A stretch of DNA of 22,544 nucleotides from a virus: the IMG/VR virus record IMGVR_UViG_3300025671_000586, positions 1-22,544 of that record; one strand, given 5' to 3'. Positions 1 to 8,947 of the stretch are shown here, one piece after another. A program made the translations under genes and the position numbers. The notes under the pieces were generated by a model that was not told where the DNA came from, ran no database searches, and saw only the letters and a program-made list of their open reading frames with translations. Each line of letters opens with the position of its first letter. Positions within the stretch are counted from its first letter, which is position 1.

Positions 1-1
1 T

Positions 2-208
2 TTATAATTTTATATTATTACCGTTTTCTTGTAGTATGTTTCCTCCTGATTCTAATAATAAAACACCTACTCCTGATATTCTACCTACACCTTGACTTCT
101 TAAAGTTCCATCACAACATTTTCTTGAATATGTGCCGTCTTTACACATACAACCTCTTCTGCTACCACTTGGAACAGCGTTTCCTACAGTTTCATTTGTT
201 TTTCTCAT
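2..208 (-). CDS. Small Cys-rich conserved phage protein (68 aa)
   Basis: The protein has a compact Cys cluster, RGCMCKDGTYSRKCC, at about residues 20-34, followed by a Gly-rich stretch containing GVGRISGVG. I chose the ATG at 208 because it lies 3 nt after the stop of the protease gene; an in-frame TTG at 229 would extend into that gene. I remember short proteins with an RGC-C-DGTY---CCDG pattern from structural regions of Bacteroidetes phages, but no function is known to me. The Cys pairs could bind a metal or form disulfides in a virion component; this is inference. Its place at the end of the tail/protease run suggests a virion-related role. Confidence 0.7.
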   Translation of the reverse strand: MRKTNETVGNAVPSGSRRGCMCKDGTYSRKCCDGTLRSQGVGRISGVGVLLLESGGNILQENGNNIKL

Positions 209-210
209 AG

Positions 211-1218
211 CTATTGTTTTGGCACACAATTAGGCACTTTTCTACCATCTTTATCTTTCATTCCTATTTGTTCATAGCCTGCTTGACATGGATTATCATC
301 GTTTAAATCTAATTCACCAAGTTCTCTTAGTTTTCCTCTTGACCAGTTTAATCCTGCTTTGCCGCCCCATAATAAATAAGATATAGTTCCACAAGCTTTA
401 GTATCAGATTCATCATAATAGGTTTCTGCTCTACTTAAATAACTGTACATTCTTTTGATTGTAGATACAGAAAGTTTTTCACCTCTTGCTAATTGTTGAG
501 CTCTTACTTTGCCAACATTAGTGGCACATTTATTATTTACTTTTTGATTTAATTCAATACCTCTTTTAGCATTGTTTCTAACACCACTTCCATAATCGCT
601 ATAAGTTTGCAATTCATATTTATTGTCTAGTATTGAATTGGCAATCTCTAACAATATTTCTCTCGCTTCTTCTTCTTCATTTACTTCTTCTATTTTACTC
701 ATAGCAATTTTATCAGTAAAATATCCTTCTATAGAAAATCCTTTAACTAAACCTGTTTTAACATAATCATTCCAAACTTCATCGTTGTTTACCTTCATAG
801 AAACCATCCAAGTACCTACAGGTAAATCCATATCGTATTTTCTAGACTTGTCGTGCACATCGTCTTCTATAATCCAAGATTCAACTACAGACAGTCCATA
901 CAATTCAGCTTGATGTTCTAATGTAGATTTGTTTTGATTGCCTCTCATTAAGAATAATTCAGATGCTTTTCTTACAGTATCTTCACTAAAGAATATATAA
1001 TACTCATCTTCTCCGTTACGTCTATAAATATTCTTATTAGGAACTAAAGCAGCACCCATTAATATTTTCTTTTCTTTATCTACTTCAGCTAGTTTGATCT
1101 CATGCTGTTTAGATAATGCAATAAAGTTTTCTTCTATTGCTGGTTCATCTACAATAGATATTGCTTCTATTCCAGATAATTCTTGTTCTTCGTCTATAAT
1201 TAATTCTACTATTTTCAT
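211..1218 (-). CDS. XkdF-like prohead protease with C-terminal extension (335 aa)
   Basis: Residues about 50-170 resemble the PBSX XkdF-like / Peptidase_S78_2 domain, which processes scaffold and capsid precursors during head maturation. The likely catalytic His lies in STLEHQ (H102) and the likely Ser in KGFSIEGYF (S163). The N-terminus (MKIVELIIDEEQELSGIEAI) with the following SIVDEPAIEENF is typical of the family. After an acidic linker at about 173-190 comes a second region with RAQQLARGEKLSVSTIKRMY and YLLWGGKAGLNWSRGKL (about 238-298). The end, NPCQAGYEQIGMKDKDGRKVP, is a short motif I also associate with phage head proteins. The gene follows the tape measure after 19 nt. Capsid and portal genes would be expected beyond the left edge. 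The domain call is fairly sure; the exact substrate is not visible. Confidence 0.8.
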   Translation of the reverse strand: MKIVELIIDEEQELSGIEAISIVDEPAIEENFIALSKQHEIKLAEVDKEKKILMGAALVPNKNIYRRNGEDEYYIFFSEDTVRKASELFLMRGNQNKSTLEHQAELYGLSVVESWIIEDDVHDKSRKYDMDLPVGTWMVSMKVNNDEVWNDYVKTGLVKGFSIEGYFTDKIAMSKIEEVNEEEEAREILLEIANSILDNKYELQTYSDYGSGVRNNAKRGIELNQKVNNKCATNVGKVRAQQLARGEKLSVSTIKRMYSYLSRAETYYDESDTKACGTISYLLWGGKAGLNWSRGKLRELGELDLNDDNPCQAGYEQIGMKDKDGRKVPNCVPKQ

Positions 1219-1237
1219 ATTGAATTTATTTTTATAA

Positions 1238-3022
1238 TTAATCTATTGTTGCTCCTGCTGTTATATTTCTTTCTAGTTCTTGAGCTGATGATATATCTCC
1301 ACTTACTACGTAAGCTCTTATAGGTTGACCAAATTGTGCTCCTATAACTTGACCTAATTGATTTACTCCTCCTTGACCAACTACATTAAAATCTGGTGCT
1401 TGTACTGAAATTGCACCTGTTCCTCCAGAAACCGAAGTTGTCTCTTTCATAGCAGGTGATTTTACAGACATAATAGCTTTCACATTTGCTAATCCTTGTA
1501 ATATTGCTGCTGCTCTAGCAATCTGTGCTCTTATGGGCGCATCTGGTGTTAATATCATTTGACTTTCATAAGCTTTTTGACCTGCAGAATAAGTAGAAAC
1601 TAAAGTTCCTGCAACAGCTAAAGCTTTACCTACTCCAGTAGATTCTCCTGCTATTTTAGATGCACTAATTAATCCTTTACCTATATTGTCTAATGCTTCA
1701 AGTTTTGATTCAGTTTCAAGTTTATCTATTTTAGCTTTTGCTTGCCTTGCTTCCTCTGCATTTTTTAAATCTTCATCATTAAATTCTTTTCTTTTTTCAG
1801 CTATAGCTTTTAATTTATATTCTTCTAATAACAAAGTGTCTTCATCAAAAATCATTGCCTGATCTATTAAATTATCATAATAATCTCCTATTTCAGCTAA
1901 TTCTGACTGCCTCTTCTCTTCTTCAGTAATAGTGGTTGCTTTGTCTATTTCTTGTAGCAATTTAATGTGATCTTTAGCATAATTAATTTCAGCCTCTAAT
2001 CTCTTTTTTAAAGCATCGTCAACACCATCTTTTTTAGGAGGCTCTAAAACAATACCTTCTTCTGATAAATTTTTAATATCTTCAGTTAAATTAAAAACAT
2101 CTTTTCTTGTTTCAACTAATTGCGCTTTTAACCTATTTATAAAACCCTGATCTGCTTCTTGTCCTTTAGCAGCTTCTTTATTTAAAAGTTCTCTAATTTG
2201 TAATAATTTAGTTTCTTTATTGTATATTTCAATCAATTTTACAGCGATTCTAACTCTATCTCCTTGTATTATGTTTTCGTCTTTTAATAATTTAGCTCTT
2301 TCAAATCCTAGTCCCATAAAAAGTTCTGACAACTCATATAGTTTAGCTTCTGTTTTTGAAGAATCGTAATCTATAGATTCTAATATTAATTGAAAATCTT
2401 GTGTAAATAAATTTATAAAATCCCTTGCTTGCTGTGCATTTTTAGTTCGTAATTTTATATTATCTCTAAATTGATCATTTTGTCTTTTTAGTGCTTCAGT
2501 CTCTTCATCAACAGCCTCAGCATTTTTCTTAAACAGTTTTTCTAATTTAGGCAAGAATGATATTAATAATTGAACGGCTATTAAAACACCACCAGTACCC
2601 ATTAATGATCTTCCTAACTCTTTTAATGATGCAACTACACCTCCATTTGTTCTTGCAAACGACTGAAATAATGTAACTAACTGACCTAAGTTGTTAGCCA
2701 TACCATTAAAACCATACGAAGCATCTGAAGCTAAACGACCTGTTTCTAAAAGTATAGCATTATTTAATCCAGATTGTGCTCTACCTGCTTTTGTTGCTTC
2801 AGTAGCGTTTAATTCAGCCATAGCCTTAGCTTTTGTTGCTGCTTCAGCTTCTCTGGTTAGTATTTTATATTTTTCTATTTCTACATTAGTAGGCTGTAAT
2901 GCTTCAAAATATTTTTGTTGAGCTCTAGTTATACCATCAACTGATTTAGATATTTTATTAGATTTTGACGCTACATTTTTGTCGTCAAGTATAACTTGTA
3001 TTAATATTTTTTTAGTTGCCAT
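1238..3022 (-). CDS. Tape-measure-like tail protein (594 aa)
   Basis: The protein has an N-terminal head (residues 1-45), a helical Ala/Lys/Glu-rich part, a hydrophobic segment with SLMGTGGVLIAVQLLISFL (about 139-157), a long charged coiled-coil region (about 160-450), and a second small-residue-rich region with AAAILQGLANVKAIMSV near 500-520. This arrangement, including the 'NNLGQLV..FQ....GG' stretch before the membrane-like segment, matches tail tape-measure proteins of Bacteroidetes phages. Those proteins set tail length and often help DNA pass the cell envelope. At 594 aa it is short for a siphovirus tape measure. If the usual 1.5 angstrom per residue holds, the tail would be roughly 90 nm. 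The start ATG at 3022 overlaps the 48-aa gene upstream by 11 nt. Confidence 0.75.
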   Translation of the reverse strand: MATKKILIQVILDDKNVASKSNKISKSVDGITRAQQKYFEALQPTNVEIEKYKILTREAEAATKAKAMAELNATEATKAGRAQSGLNNAILLETGRLASDASYGFNGMANNLGQLVTLFQSFARTNGGVVASLKELGRSLMGTGGVLIAVQLLISFLPKLEKLFKKNAEAVDEETEALKRQNDQFRDNIKLRTKNAQQARDFINLFTQDFQLILESIDYDSSKTEAKLYELSELFMGLGFERAKLLKDENIIQGDRVRIAVKLIEIYNKETKLLQIRELLNKEAAKGQEADQGFINRLKAQLVETRKDVFNLTEDIKNLSEEGIVLEPPKKDGVDDALKKRLEAEINYAKDHIKLLQEIDKATTITEEEKRQSELAEIGDYYDNLIDQAMIFDEDTLLLEEYKLKAIAEKRKEFNDEDLKNAEEARQAKAKIDKLETESKLEALDNIGKGLISASKIAGESTGVGKALAVAGTLVSTYSAGQKAYESQMILTPDAPIRAQIARAAAILQGLANVKAIMSVKSPAMKETTSVSGGTGAISVQAPDFNVVGQGGVNQLGQVIGAQFGQPIRAYVVSGDISSAQELERNITAGATID

Positions 3023-3158
3023 ATCTTAATCTTTTAAGCTGTTCTTTCATTTGTTTAAAATCTTTTACACCAGAGTATTTACCTTTAGCAATCTCTATAT
3101 TTTCGCTTACACCGTACCAGTGATCTGCATTTAATAAGTCAAGTATATTTTTAATCAT
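3012..3158 (-). CDS. Small conserved tail-region protein (48 aa)
   Basis: This short gene begins MIKNILDLLNADHWYGVSEN and ends with a Lys/Arg-rich helix (FKQMKEQLKRLRYGN). It fills the 147-nt space between the 909-aa structural gene and the tape measure, starts 11 nt after the former and overlaps the start of the latter by 11 nt. That tight packing is the main evidence that it is translated. No domain is recognised. It could be a tail-assembly accessory peptide, or it could promote tape-measure expression by translational coupling; both are inference. Confidence 0.65.
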   Translation of the reverse strand: MIKNILDLLNADHWYGVSENIEIAKGKYSGVKDFKQMKEQLKRLRYGN

Positions 3159-3169
3159 AATTTTTTATT

Positions 3170-5899
3170 TTATCCACCCCCACTACAAGTTAACGGATAA
3201 CTAACACTTATGTCGTATTCAGAATACCACCAACCTTGCTCTCTTAAAGAAGGTGTTGTTGGTGTCATGCCATCTGCATACCATGTGTCGTAATTAGTTC
3301 CATTACTGTATTTACCGTTAGGAGCATATATAGTTAATGATTTGTTGGCATATATTTTTCCTGTAGTTTCAGAACCAAAAGTTATAGATGCTACATCTGA
3401 ATATACTGTAACTAAAGTTCCTGTATCACAGGTGTCTCCACTAAAACTATAATATAATTGTATTTCATAATATGTTGGAGGTAATACATTTAATAATTCT
3501 AAATTACTTTTTTCTGTATTAAAATTAGTTCTAACTTGATTTATAGTATATTCATTGTTGTCTATAATAAATTTGTCATTAAGATTGTAATTAACCAATA
3601 TCTCTTCAGACAAATGGCTTTCTATTTTCAATATTCTTTTTCTTTTATCAAAAAGGTCTCTTATATAATTGCTGTAGAAATTCCTAAACAAAGAGTTTGT
3701 GTTTCCATTATAATCTGTTAAAGTCCATTCGTCTACTTCATTATCAAAATTTAAAGTATAATTTGGATAAATATTTGCATTATCGCTATAATTATTATTG
3801 TAATTATATAAAACTTCACTTTGTCCTGATTCATTGGTATTGCTAGGTCTCCAATATCTTGTTATATTATTAGGGGGACTATTAGGTATATTATCAACAT
3901 CAATCCAGTTTATATATTGAGTTGTTCCAACCATACTTTCTCTAATGCCATAAAATAACAATGGATTAGTTAAAACTGGATCATAATCTCCTTTTGCTGG
4001 ATATGTTTCTATTTTAGAATCAAACTTACCGTCTGCTGCGTAACCCCAAAGTATTTCAGTTATATCACCATTATCTTCATCAAACAATCTTTCGTATTTC
4101 ATGTGTTCAAAAGGCAATTCTACCTTATATGTTTTTCCTGAATCTATACCTTGTAAAGTAAATTTTTCATCTCCAAAAATATCATTAAATTCTTCTTTAT
4201 GTTCTTGAGCCAGTAACGTTTTAGGTTCTTTATATTTAAAATCTATTGTTTTGTAGGCTATAGGAGCTTCTATTGTAGATTTTTCAACATTAACTTGATC
4301 AGATATATCATAACTACCAGTAGAAGGATTGTTTACAGCGTCTGCATAAAAATCATCTAATGTTTCTACTATGATTTTGCCAAAATTAGAACTAGCATAA
4401 TTGTCTTCATAATATGCCGTTAGATTAAACATTTTAAATATACCTGTTAAAAAGTCAATAACTTTTATTTTAGGCAAATGATCTTTTATTACAATTTGAC
4501 TTAATGTGTTTATTTCTGTAGGGCTTGTAATATATATGGCTTGTTCTATTGTATCTGGGTCTTCATCACCACTAAATTCTGTATAATCTAGAGTTAATGT
4601 TGGTGTAAAAAACAAAGTGGATTCTGCTGTTACCGTCCAACTAATATTATAATCTCTTCTAGGTATATCTTCTTCAAAGCTTACACCCCAACTTAAAGTG
4701 CTATCATTAGAAACGTCTTTAATTTCAGCTACAACAACACCAGACACTGAATCATACGCTTTTACAGTATACTTAACGTCAGTGTAACCAGTTTTAACGT
4801 CAATATTTAAAGTAAAATCATACTGCTCTCTCCCTTCTCCTACAATATCAAATGTCCAATTAGTGTCGCTTACATCAAAAGAAGTGTCACCAGATGACCT
4901 TACTAAGTTTCCTATTATTTTGCTTTGTATCCCTTCTGTTGTTAATCCACCCTTATTTCTATGTAGCCAAATGTATAGATTACTAAAAGCATCTGAAGTA
5001 AAAAAGTCTCCTACAAAATCTATAGAATATTTGTTTTCTATTGCCTTGATTATTTCACTACACAATATAGCTGGTTTTATATCAACGTAAGATAATCCTC
5101 TTTTATATTGAACATTGTCAAAATACAAATTACCATCGTATTGTATTTTTTCATAAATTTCATAATTTTCATTATTATTAAAAATATCTTCACTTAAAGA
5201 CAGTGTAGTTGATGATTGAATTTGAGTAACTAAAGCTGATGTGTTGTTAGTTGTATTTACAACATAATATCCAATACTTACTCCAGCAAAATTAGCACCA
5301 CTATCAAAAAGAGCACTAGCGTTTTGACCTGTTGTTGTCCCTGATTTTATATAACCTGCTGAGTCAAAATACAATCTTTTAGTGTGTGTTATTAAAGGAT
5401 ATATGACAGAGTAGTTTACAGAATTTAAAGTAAGACCTGTTTGAAATCCTAAATAAACATTTCCTGCATTGTAATCGTGATTGTAATTGTCAAGATAATC
5501 TAATTGCTGTAATTCATCTTCATTCATTACATCTTTTAGATTTACTGTATTGCCATAAAAAACAATATTATAGGAAAAAGGAACTCCGTTTTTTAATACT
5601 ACCTTTTTAAGCTGAACCCTACCTCTTCTAAATGGAGTATAACTAACTTCTAGTATAGCGTCTTTTTTTATTCTATAATCAAATCCATCTTCAATACTGC
5701 TATTGTACCAGTGTTGTAATATTTTATTATTTTCTTTTGACGCAGGAATATTAAAAGCTTGAGTAAAATCAGTAAATATTTTATCTGGTTCTTTTACATC
5801 TTGTATTTTAGACGTAATACTGATAGTCTCATCACTAAACATTTCTGCTTGCTGATAGTTACCGTCTTTATCTTTTATGTATAATACTGGTTGCTCCAC
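3170..5899 (-). CDS. Large tail/baseplate-associated structural protein (909 aa)
   Basis: The N-terminal 120 residues contain DETISITSKIQDVKEPDKIF and FNIPASKENNKIL, a signature I associate with large tail or baseplate proteins of Bacteroidetes phages. A beta-rich insert follows (about 170-260, with repeated Thr/Asn/Ser). The last ~100 residues form a separate Cys-containing beta domain (DTCDTG...LTCSGGG), possibly a surface-exposed or receptor-contacting tip. The start is GTG at 5899: the preceding gene's TAG shares its G with this GTG (TAGTG), and no nearby ATG fits. The neighbours (382-aa structural protein before, tape measure after) place it in the tail tip. Enzymatic activity is not visible. 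The structural call is good; the exact position in the virion is inference. Confidence 0.7.
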   Translation of the reverse strand: MEQPVLYIKDKDGNYQQAEMFSDETISITSKIQDVKEPDKIFTDFTQAFNIPASKENNKILQHWYNSSIEDGFDYRIKKDAILEVSYTPFRRGRVQLKKVVLKNGVPFSYNIVFYGNTVNLKDVMNEDELQQLDYLDNYNHDYNAGNVYLGFQTGLTLNSVNYSVIYPLITHTKRLYFDSAGYIKSGTTTGQNASALFDSGANFAGVSIGYYVVNTTNNTSALVTQIQSSTTLSLSEDIFNNNENYEIYEKIQYDGNLYFDNVQYKRGLSYVDIKPAILCSEIIKAIENKYSIDFVGDFFTSDAFSNLYIWLHRNKGGLTTEGIQSKIIGNLVRSSGDTSFDVSDTNWTFDIVGEGREQYDFTLNIDVKTGYTDVKYTVKAYDSVSGVVVAEIKDVSNDSTLSWGVSFEEDIPRRDYNISWTVTAESTLFFTPTLTLDYTEFSGDEDPDTIEQAIYITSPTEINTLSQIVIKDHLPKIKVIDFLTGIFKMFNLTAYYEDNYASSNFGKIIVETLDDFYADAVNNPSTGSYDISDQVNVEKSTIEAPIAYKTIDFKYKEPKTLLAQEHKEEFNDIFGDEKFTLQGIDSGKTYKVELPFEHMKYERLFDEDNGDITEILWGYAADGKFDSKIETYPAKGDYDPVLTNPLLFYGIRESMVGTTQYINWIDVDNIPNSPPNNITRYWRPSNTNESGQSEVLYNYNNNYSDNANIYPNYTLNFDNEVDEWTLTDYNGNTNSLFRNFYSNYIRDLFDKRKRILKIESHLSEEILVNYNLNDKFIIDNNEYTINQVRTNFNTEKSNLELLNVLPPTYYEIQLYYSFSGDTCDTGTLVTVYSDVASITFGSETTGKIYANKSLTIYAPNGKYSNGTNYDTWYADGMTPTTPSLREQGWWYSEYDISVSYPLTCSGGG

Positions 5900-7047
5900 T
5901 ATTGTATATTATTTATTTTGTCAAACGCATAATCAAATTGAACTGTATATGATATTAATTTATCATTTACTGATTTCTTAAATTGTAAACTATTAGATTT
6001 AAGGTTTATTGGTAAAGTGTTAGTTCCGTCATATACCCAAACCTGTTCTGCAAGCATCATTTGTCTTACTATCTCATTATGATCTTCAGGATAGAAACCA
6101 GTGCTTATTGTAATAGATTCTTTTCCATTAGCAATAAATTTCTTTTCTTGATGTTTAGATAATGAATATGTTGGTGAACCTCCATTGTTATCAAAATCAA
6201 TAATGTTATTTCTAAATGTTTCTGAAGTTATATTAATATTGGTTGTAGATTTTTTAAAGAACCACATATTCTGTAAAGCACCATATTTATTATAAAATAT
6301 TATATTTAGAGGAGTAAATTTAGGTTCGCATACTTTTCTAAGTGTTATAATAACATCGTCAGGATAATCTGCACTATCGCTTGATATTGTAACCGTATCT
6401 CCGTCTGATAAATATTCTGTGTCTGTTAATATAAGGTATTGTATTTTTTGATTTGTGTTTCCGTTATCTGTTATTTCTTGGTCTTCGTCTCCATCACCCC
6501 AATTTACATCGTAAGTGTCCCAAAAGACATTTGCTTCGTTCCAATTAACATTAGCACCAGCGTCTGTATCTAATACAGCGGTTACTGTTGCAGCTTCAGC
6601 ATATATAGGAATCTTTATATCATCACCATCGTTGTAATAGATAGAAGTATTATCTTGAAGTACCATAGGTGTAGTATACTCTGTACTTCTAGGGTTTATT
6701 CCATTTTCAAAATATCCATAACCGTCTATTGCTAAATAATTAGTTGTGGTTGTAGATACTGTACCTCCTGATGAATTGTATATAACAACTACAGTTTCAA
6801 TCCATAATGTGTCTGTAGCATAGTTATTATATTCAGTAATCATGTAATCCCTTATAAGCTTACTTAATTCAAAAGTAACATAAGTGTTGCTACCTATTGC
6901 TTGTTTTTTTAATGTGTATTTTTTATCTGCACTTGTTTTGTCTGATATTACACCAGTCCAAATAGATAATTCTAGTTTGGCAGAAAACAAAGATGCATTG
7001 CTTATTTTTTTATAGAATGGCGATCTGGTATTTATTATTGTTGACAT
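5899..7047 (-). CDS. Tail structural protein, probably tail tip/baseplate (382 aa)
   Basis: The protein is beta-rich, acidic, Asn/Thr-rich and low in Lys outside its ends. The N-terminus carries INTRSPFYKKISNASLFSAK, the middle has a WNEANVFWDTYDVNWGDGDED stretch (about 170-190), and the C-terminal third contains NMWFFKKSTTNINITSETF and a QVWVYDGTNTLPINLKSNS segment. It has no signal peptide, membrane helix or catalytic motif. Its start ATG at 7047 shares one base with the preceding TAA (TAATG), and its stop shares one base with the next gene's GTG, so it is translationally coupled on both sides. Its position between tail-completion-like genes and the 909-aa protein suggests a tail-tip component. 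I recognise the general type from Bacteroidetes phages but cannot name the family. Confidence 0.65.
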   Translation of the reverse strand: MSTIINTRSPFYKKISNASLFSAKLELSIWTGVISDKTSADKKYTLKKQAIGSNTYVTFELSKLIRDYMITEYNNYATDTLWIETVVVIYNSSGGTVSTTTTNYLAIDGYGYFENGINPRSTEYTTPMVLQDNTSIYYNDGDDIKIPIYAEAATVTAVLDTDAGANVNWNEANVFWDTYDVNWGDGDEDQEITDNGNTNQKIQYLILTDTEYLSDGDTVTISSDSADYPDDVIITLRKVCEPKFTPLNIIFYNKYGALQNMWFFKKSTTNINITSETFRNNIIDFDNNGGSPTYSLSKHQEKKFIANGKESITISTGFYPEDHNEIVRQMMLAEQVWVYDGTNTLPINLKSNSLQFKKSVNDKLISYTVQFDYAFDKINNIQ

Positions 7048-7628
7048 TATCTAATTGTTTTTGTTTCTATAGTATAAGTTTCTTTACCTGTTTTTTCATA
7101 ACCTGCTCTTTTTAATATATTATCAATATCTACAACTACATCCTTTACTACAGGTATATAAACTTTCTCTAATTGTTTAAATTCATTGTTTACTAAATCT
7201 GTTATAAATCCAGTTTTTTGTATTCCTTTAACGCTTAATGATTTTTGTATTGCAAATGCAATGCGTCTTAATTTTTTATAATCGTTTAAGTTTACTGTAT
7301 TTCCAGCTAAATCTACTAATCTCCTGTTTTTTGATATAAGCCAATTAATTAACTTTTGTACAGGAGGATTTGATCTACTTGTTCCTTCGTCTACAGCTTC
7401 TCCATAAGCATTACCAATAATATTAAAACTTGCAATTCCTGTTTTTCTGCTTTTGTGATATTTATAACTTTCTTGTAAGCTTCCTGATGCCGTAATAGGT
7501 GATGTTATTGATTGAGAAACATAAGATCTTGTTCTGTCGGTTCTTGCCGTTTCTACGATTAACATATCTTTTAGCCTCATTGTGTATCCTTCTAAATATT
7601 TTTCAGTATTTTTTAGTTTTAAACTCAT
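7047..7628 (-). CDS. HK97 gp10-like / tail-completion-like protein (193 aa)
   Basis: A Lys/Arg-rich protein that starts MSLKLKNTEKYLEGYTMRL. The middle motif, GNAYGEAVDEGTSRSNPPVQ followed by KLINWLISK (about 75-103), resembles the 'G..Y...VE.GT....P....' turn of HK97 gp10 / tail-completion proteins, where a wall of small virion proteins meets the tail end. The upstream in-frame TTG at 7634 is unlikely as the start because the ATG at 7628 overlaps the previous gene's TAA by one base (TAATG). Gene order agrees with a connector or tail-terminator role. The family match is by eye only. Confidence 0.6.
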   Translation of the reverse strand: MSLKLKNTEKYLEGYTMRLKDMLIVETARTDRTRSYVSQSITSPITASGSLQESYKYHKSRKTGIASFNIIGNAYGEAVDEGTSRSNPPVQKLINWLISKNRRLVDLAGNTVNLNDYKKLRRIAFAIQKSLSVKGIQKTGFITDLVNNEFKQLEKVYIPVVKDVVVDIDNILKRAGYEKTGKETYTIETKTIR

Positions 7629-8119
7629 TAGCAAGGAGATTGACCGTTAGCATTAATATCTGATATTTGATTGTTTGCCACTGTGATTGATATATCTAAG
7701 CTCCAACCAGCAAGAAGATTCTCAAATCTGTCTTCAAACATATTGGCAGTGTAATCTGTGTCTATTTGATACAAGTCAGTAAACAACTCTCCTCTTCTAA
7801 GCGCCGATTGTAAACCATTGACTACAGCAAACTGAGTATTCAATACGTCTTGTTTGTTGTTTATGTCGTGAAAGTAGTTGTTTAAATCTTTCTTATCTTC
7901 TTTAGTTTCATTTACAATATCCATACAAAGAACCTGTAGATTAAATTGCACTACATGATCTTGAAACGTACAACTGTTTACAATTATGTGTGATAATGGA
8001 AATATAGTTTGTTTAGCTAAGTCAACTTCAAATATGTCTCCAAACGTAACTGAGTTTACATTGGTATTGCCTTGAAGGTATGTTTTCAGTGTATCTAATA
8101 TGTCGTAAAAACTTGTCAT
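7628..8119 (-). CDS. Conserved tail-region protein, tail-terminator/completion candidate (163 aa)
   Basis: The protein begins MTSFYDILDTLKTYLQGNTN and contains VTFGDIFEVDLAKQTIFPLS, a QDVLNTQFAVVNGL helix, and a C-terminal DRFENLLAGWSLDISITVAN. It is small, mixed alpha/beta, without catalytic motifs. I recognise the pattern as a widespread, unnamed Bacteroidetes phage protein that sits next to the tail chaperone and gp10-like genes. Size and position would fit a tail terminator or neck protein; this is inference. Its ATG at 8119 overlaps the TGA of the frameshifted chaperone extension (ATGA), which supports both readings. Confidence 0.6.
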   Translation of the reverse strand: MTSFYDILDTLKTYLQGNTNVNSVTFGDIFEVDLAKQTIFPLSHIIVNSCTFQDHVVQFNLQVLCMDIVNETKEDKKDLNNYFHDINNKQDVLNTQFAVVNGLQSALRRGELFTDLYQIDTDYTANMFEDRFENLLAGWSLDISITVANNQISDINANGQSPC

Positions 8120-8277
8120 TGTCTATATGCTTTTTTTAATTCTTGTTGTTCTATTTGTATCTTTTCTTTTTCAAATGCTAAATAATTTAAACACTGATAG
8201 AGTGGAAGCTCGGTAACTTCGTTAAAGTTCCTGACATCTCCTTTAGCGAGTGCATAAATTGATTGATACCAACCCCA
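8116..8277 (-). CDS. -1 frame extension of the tail chaperone (53 codons, no start codon)
   Basis: In the -1 frame after the seven-A run at 8278-8284 the reading continues WGWYQSIYALAKGDVRNFNE and then VTELPLYQCLNYLAFEKEK before stopping with TGA at 8116-8118. The motif KWGWYQSIYALAKGD is one I associate with Bacteroidetes phage tail-chaperone extensions. The frame is open upstream to about 8446 but contains no ATG, GTG or TTG, so it can only be reached by frameshifting. Its TGA overlaps the next gene's ATG as ATGA, the same coupling used elsewhere here. A fused product would have about 262 residues. The slip would re-read A AAA AAT as AAA AAA. An indel error in the A run is the competing explanation. 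Confidence 0.6.
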   Translation of the reverse strand, partial: WGWYQSIYALAKGDVRNFNEVTELPLYQCLNYLAFEKEKIQIEQQELKKAYRQ

Positions 8278-8903
8278 TTTTTTTCCAAATGCGTCTCTAG
8301 CTGTTGCATATCCTCTTTCGTTAGATTGTCCTTCAAATATTTCGGTATAGCTTCCAGTAAGTCCTTCCCTAAATCGTAAAAAAAAACCATTGAACTGATT
8401 GCTACGTCTAATGGCATCTCTTTCATTAACTCTTGTATTTCTTCATTTACTTTGTAAGGTGCAATATCGTATTTATCTTTTGCCTTAAAATTAACTGGTC
8501 TATACAATACAGCCATAGCTTTATGCATCTTTTGCCAATCTGTAATATTAGTTTCAATATCTACATACTCACCAAGAGTTATATCGTCAAGCTTAGGTAT
8601 GAATCCCATATCTACATCTAACAACTTAAATCTTTGTATTAACTTAGGTTTCTCTGCAAATGCCTTATTTAATATTTCTAATATTTTATTGTATTCACTC
8701 AAAGGTATCCTAATAACGTCTCTTAGTGAAACATTACAGAATATTTCTACAAGTTTCATATTTAAGAAATCGTTTATCTTATCTTCATCTTCGGCATCCT
8801 CTGTTTTGTTCTGCTCTATGATCTTCATATACTTTTGGTATTGCCAAAGTTTAATGTCAGATAGAGTTGTTGGTACTTCTAGTTCTATTTGTTTTAGTGC
8901 CAT
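8187..8903 (-). CDS. Tail assembly chaperone-like protein, short form (238 aa)
   Basis: An acidic, alpha-helical protein beginning MALKQIELEVPTTLSDIKLW. It has FIPKLDDITLGEYVDIE (about 101-117) and a KAMAVLYRP motif (about 128-136), followed by MPLDVAISSMVFFYDLGKDL. It precedes the tail genes, as lambda gpG-type tail assembly chaperones do. In that class a -1 frameshift near the end of the gene makes a longer gpGT-like product. Here the sequence GGAAAAAAATGGGG (8273-8286) lies near the end of the frame, and the -1 frame continues into a conserved-looking domain (see the extension entry). The short form ends at 8187 with a Ser/His-rich tail. The chaperone function is inferred from position and the frameshift arrangement, not from a strong sequence match. 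Confidence 0.6.
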   Translation of the reverse strand: MALKQIELEVPTTLSDIKLWQYQKYMKIIEQNKTEDAEDEDKINDFLNMKLVEIFCNVSLRDVIRIPLSEYNKILEILNKAFAEKPKLIQRFKLLDVDMGFIPKLDDITLGEYVDIETNITDWQKMHKAMAVLYRPVNFKAKDKYDIAPYKVNEEIQELMKEMPLDVAISSMVFFYDLGKDLLEAIPKYLKDNLTKEDMQQLETHLEKNGVGINQFMHSLKEMSGTLTKLPSFHSISV

Positions 8904-8947
8904 ATTATAATTAATAATTTTATTAGTTTTTGTACTTTACTTATTGC

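Noticed and set aside
2691-2921. Plus-strand frame of 76 codons inside the tape-measure gene
   Set aside because: It lies wholly within a well-supported minus-strand gene, has no neighbours on the plus strand, and its composition looks like a shadow of the coding strand.
3170-3178. DnaA-box-like TTATCCACC
   Set aside because: It is a single near-match at the stop codon of the 909-aa structural gene, with no cluster of boxes around it.
8599-8910. Plus-strand frame of 103 codons opposite the tail chaperone
   Set aside because: It is antisense to a conserved-looking gene, Ser-rich and hydrophobic without motifs, and no promoter or partner gene is seen.
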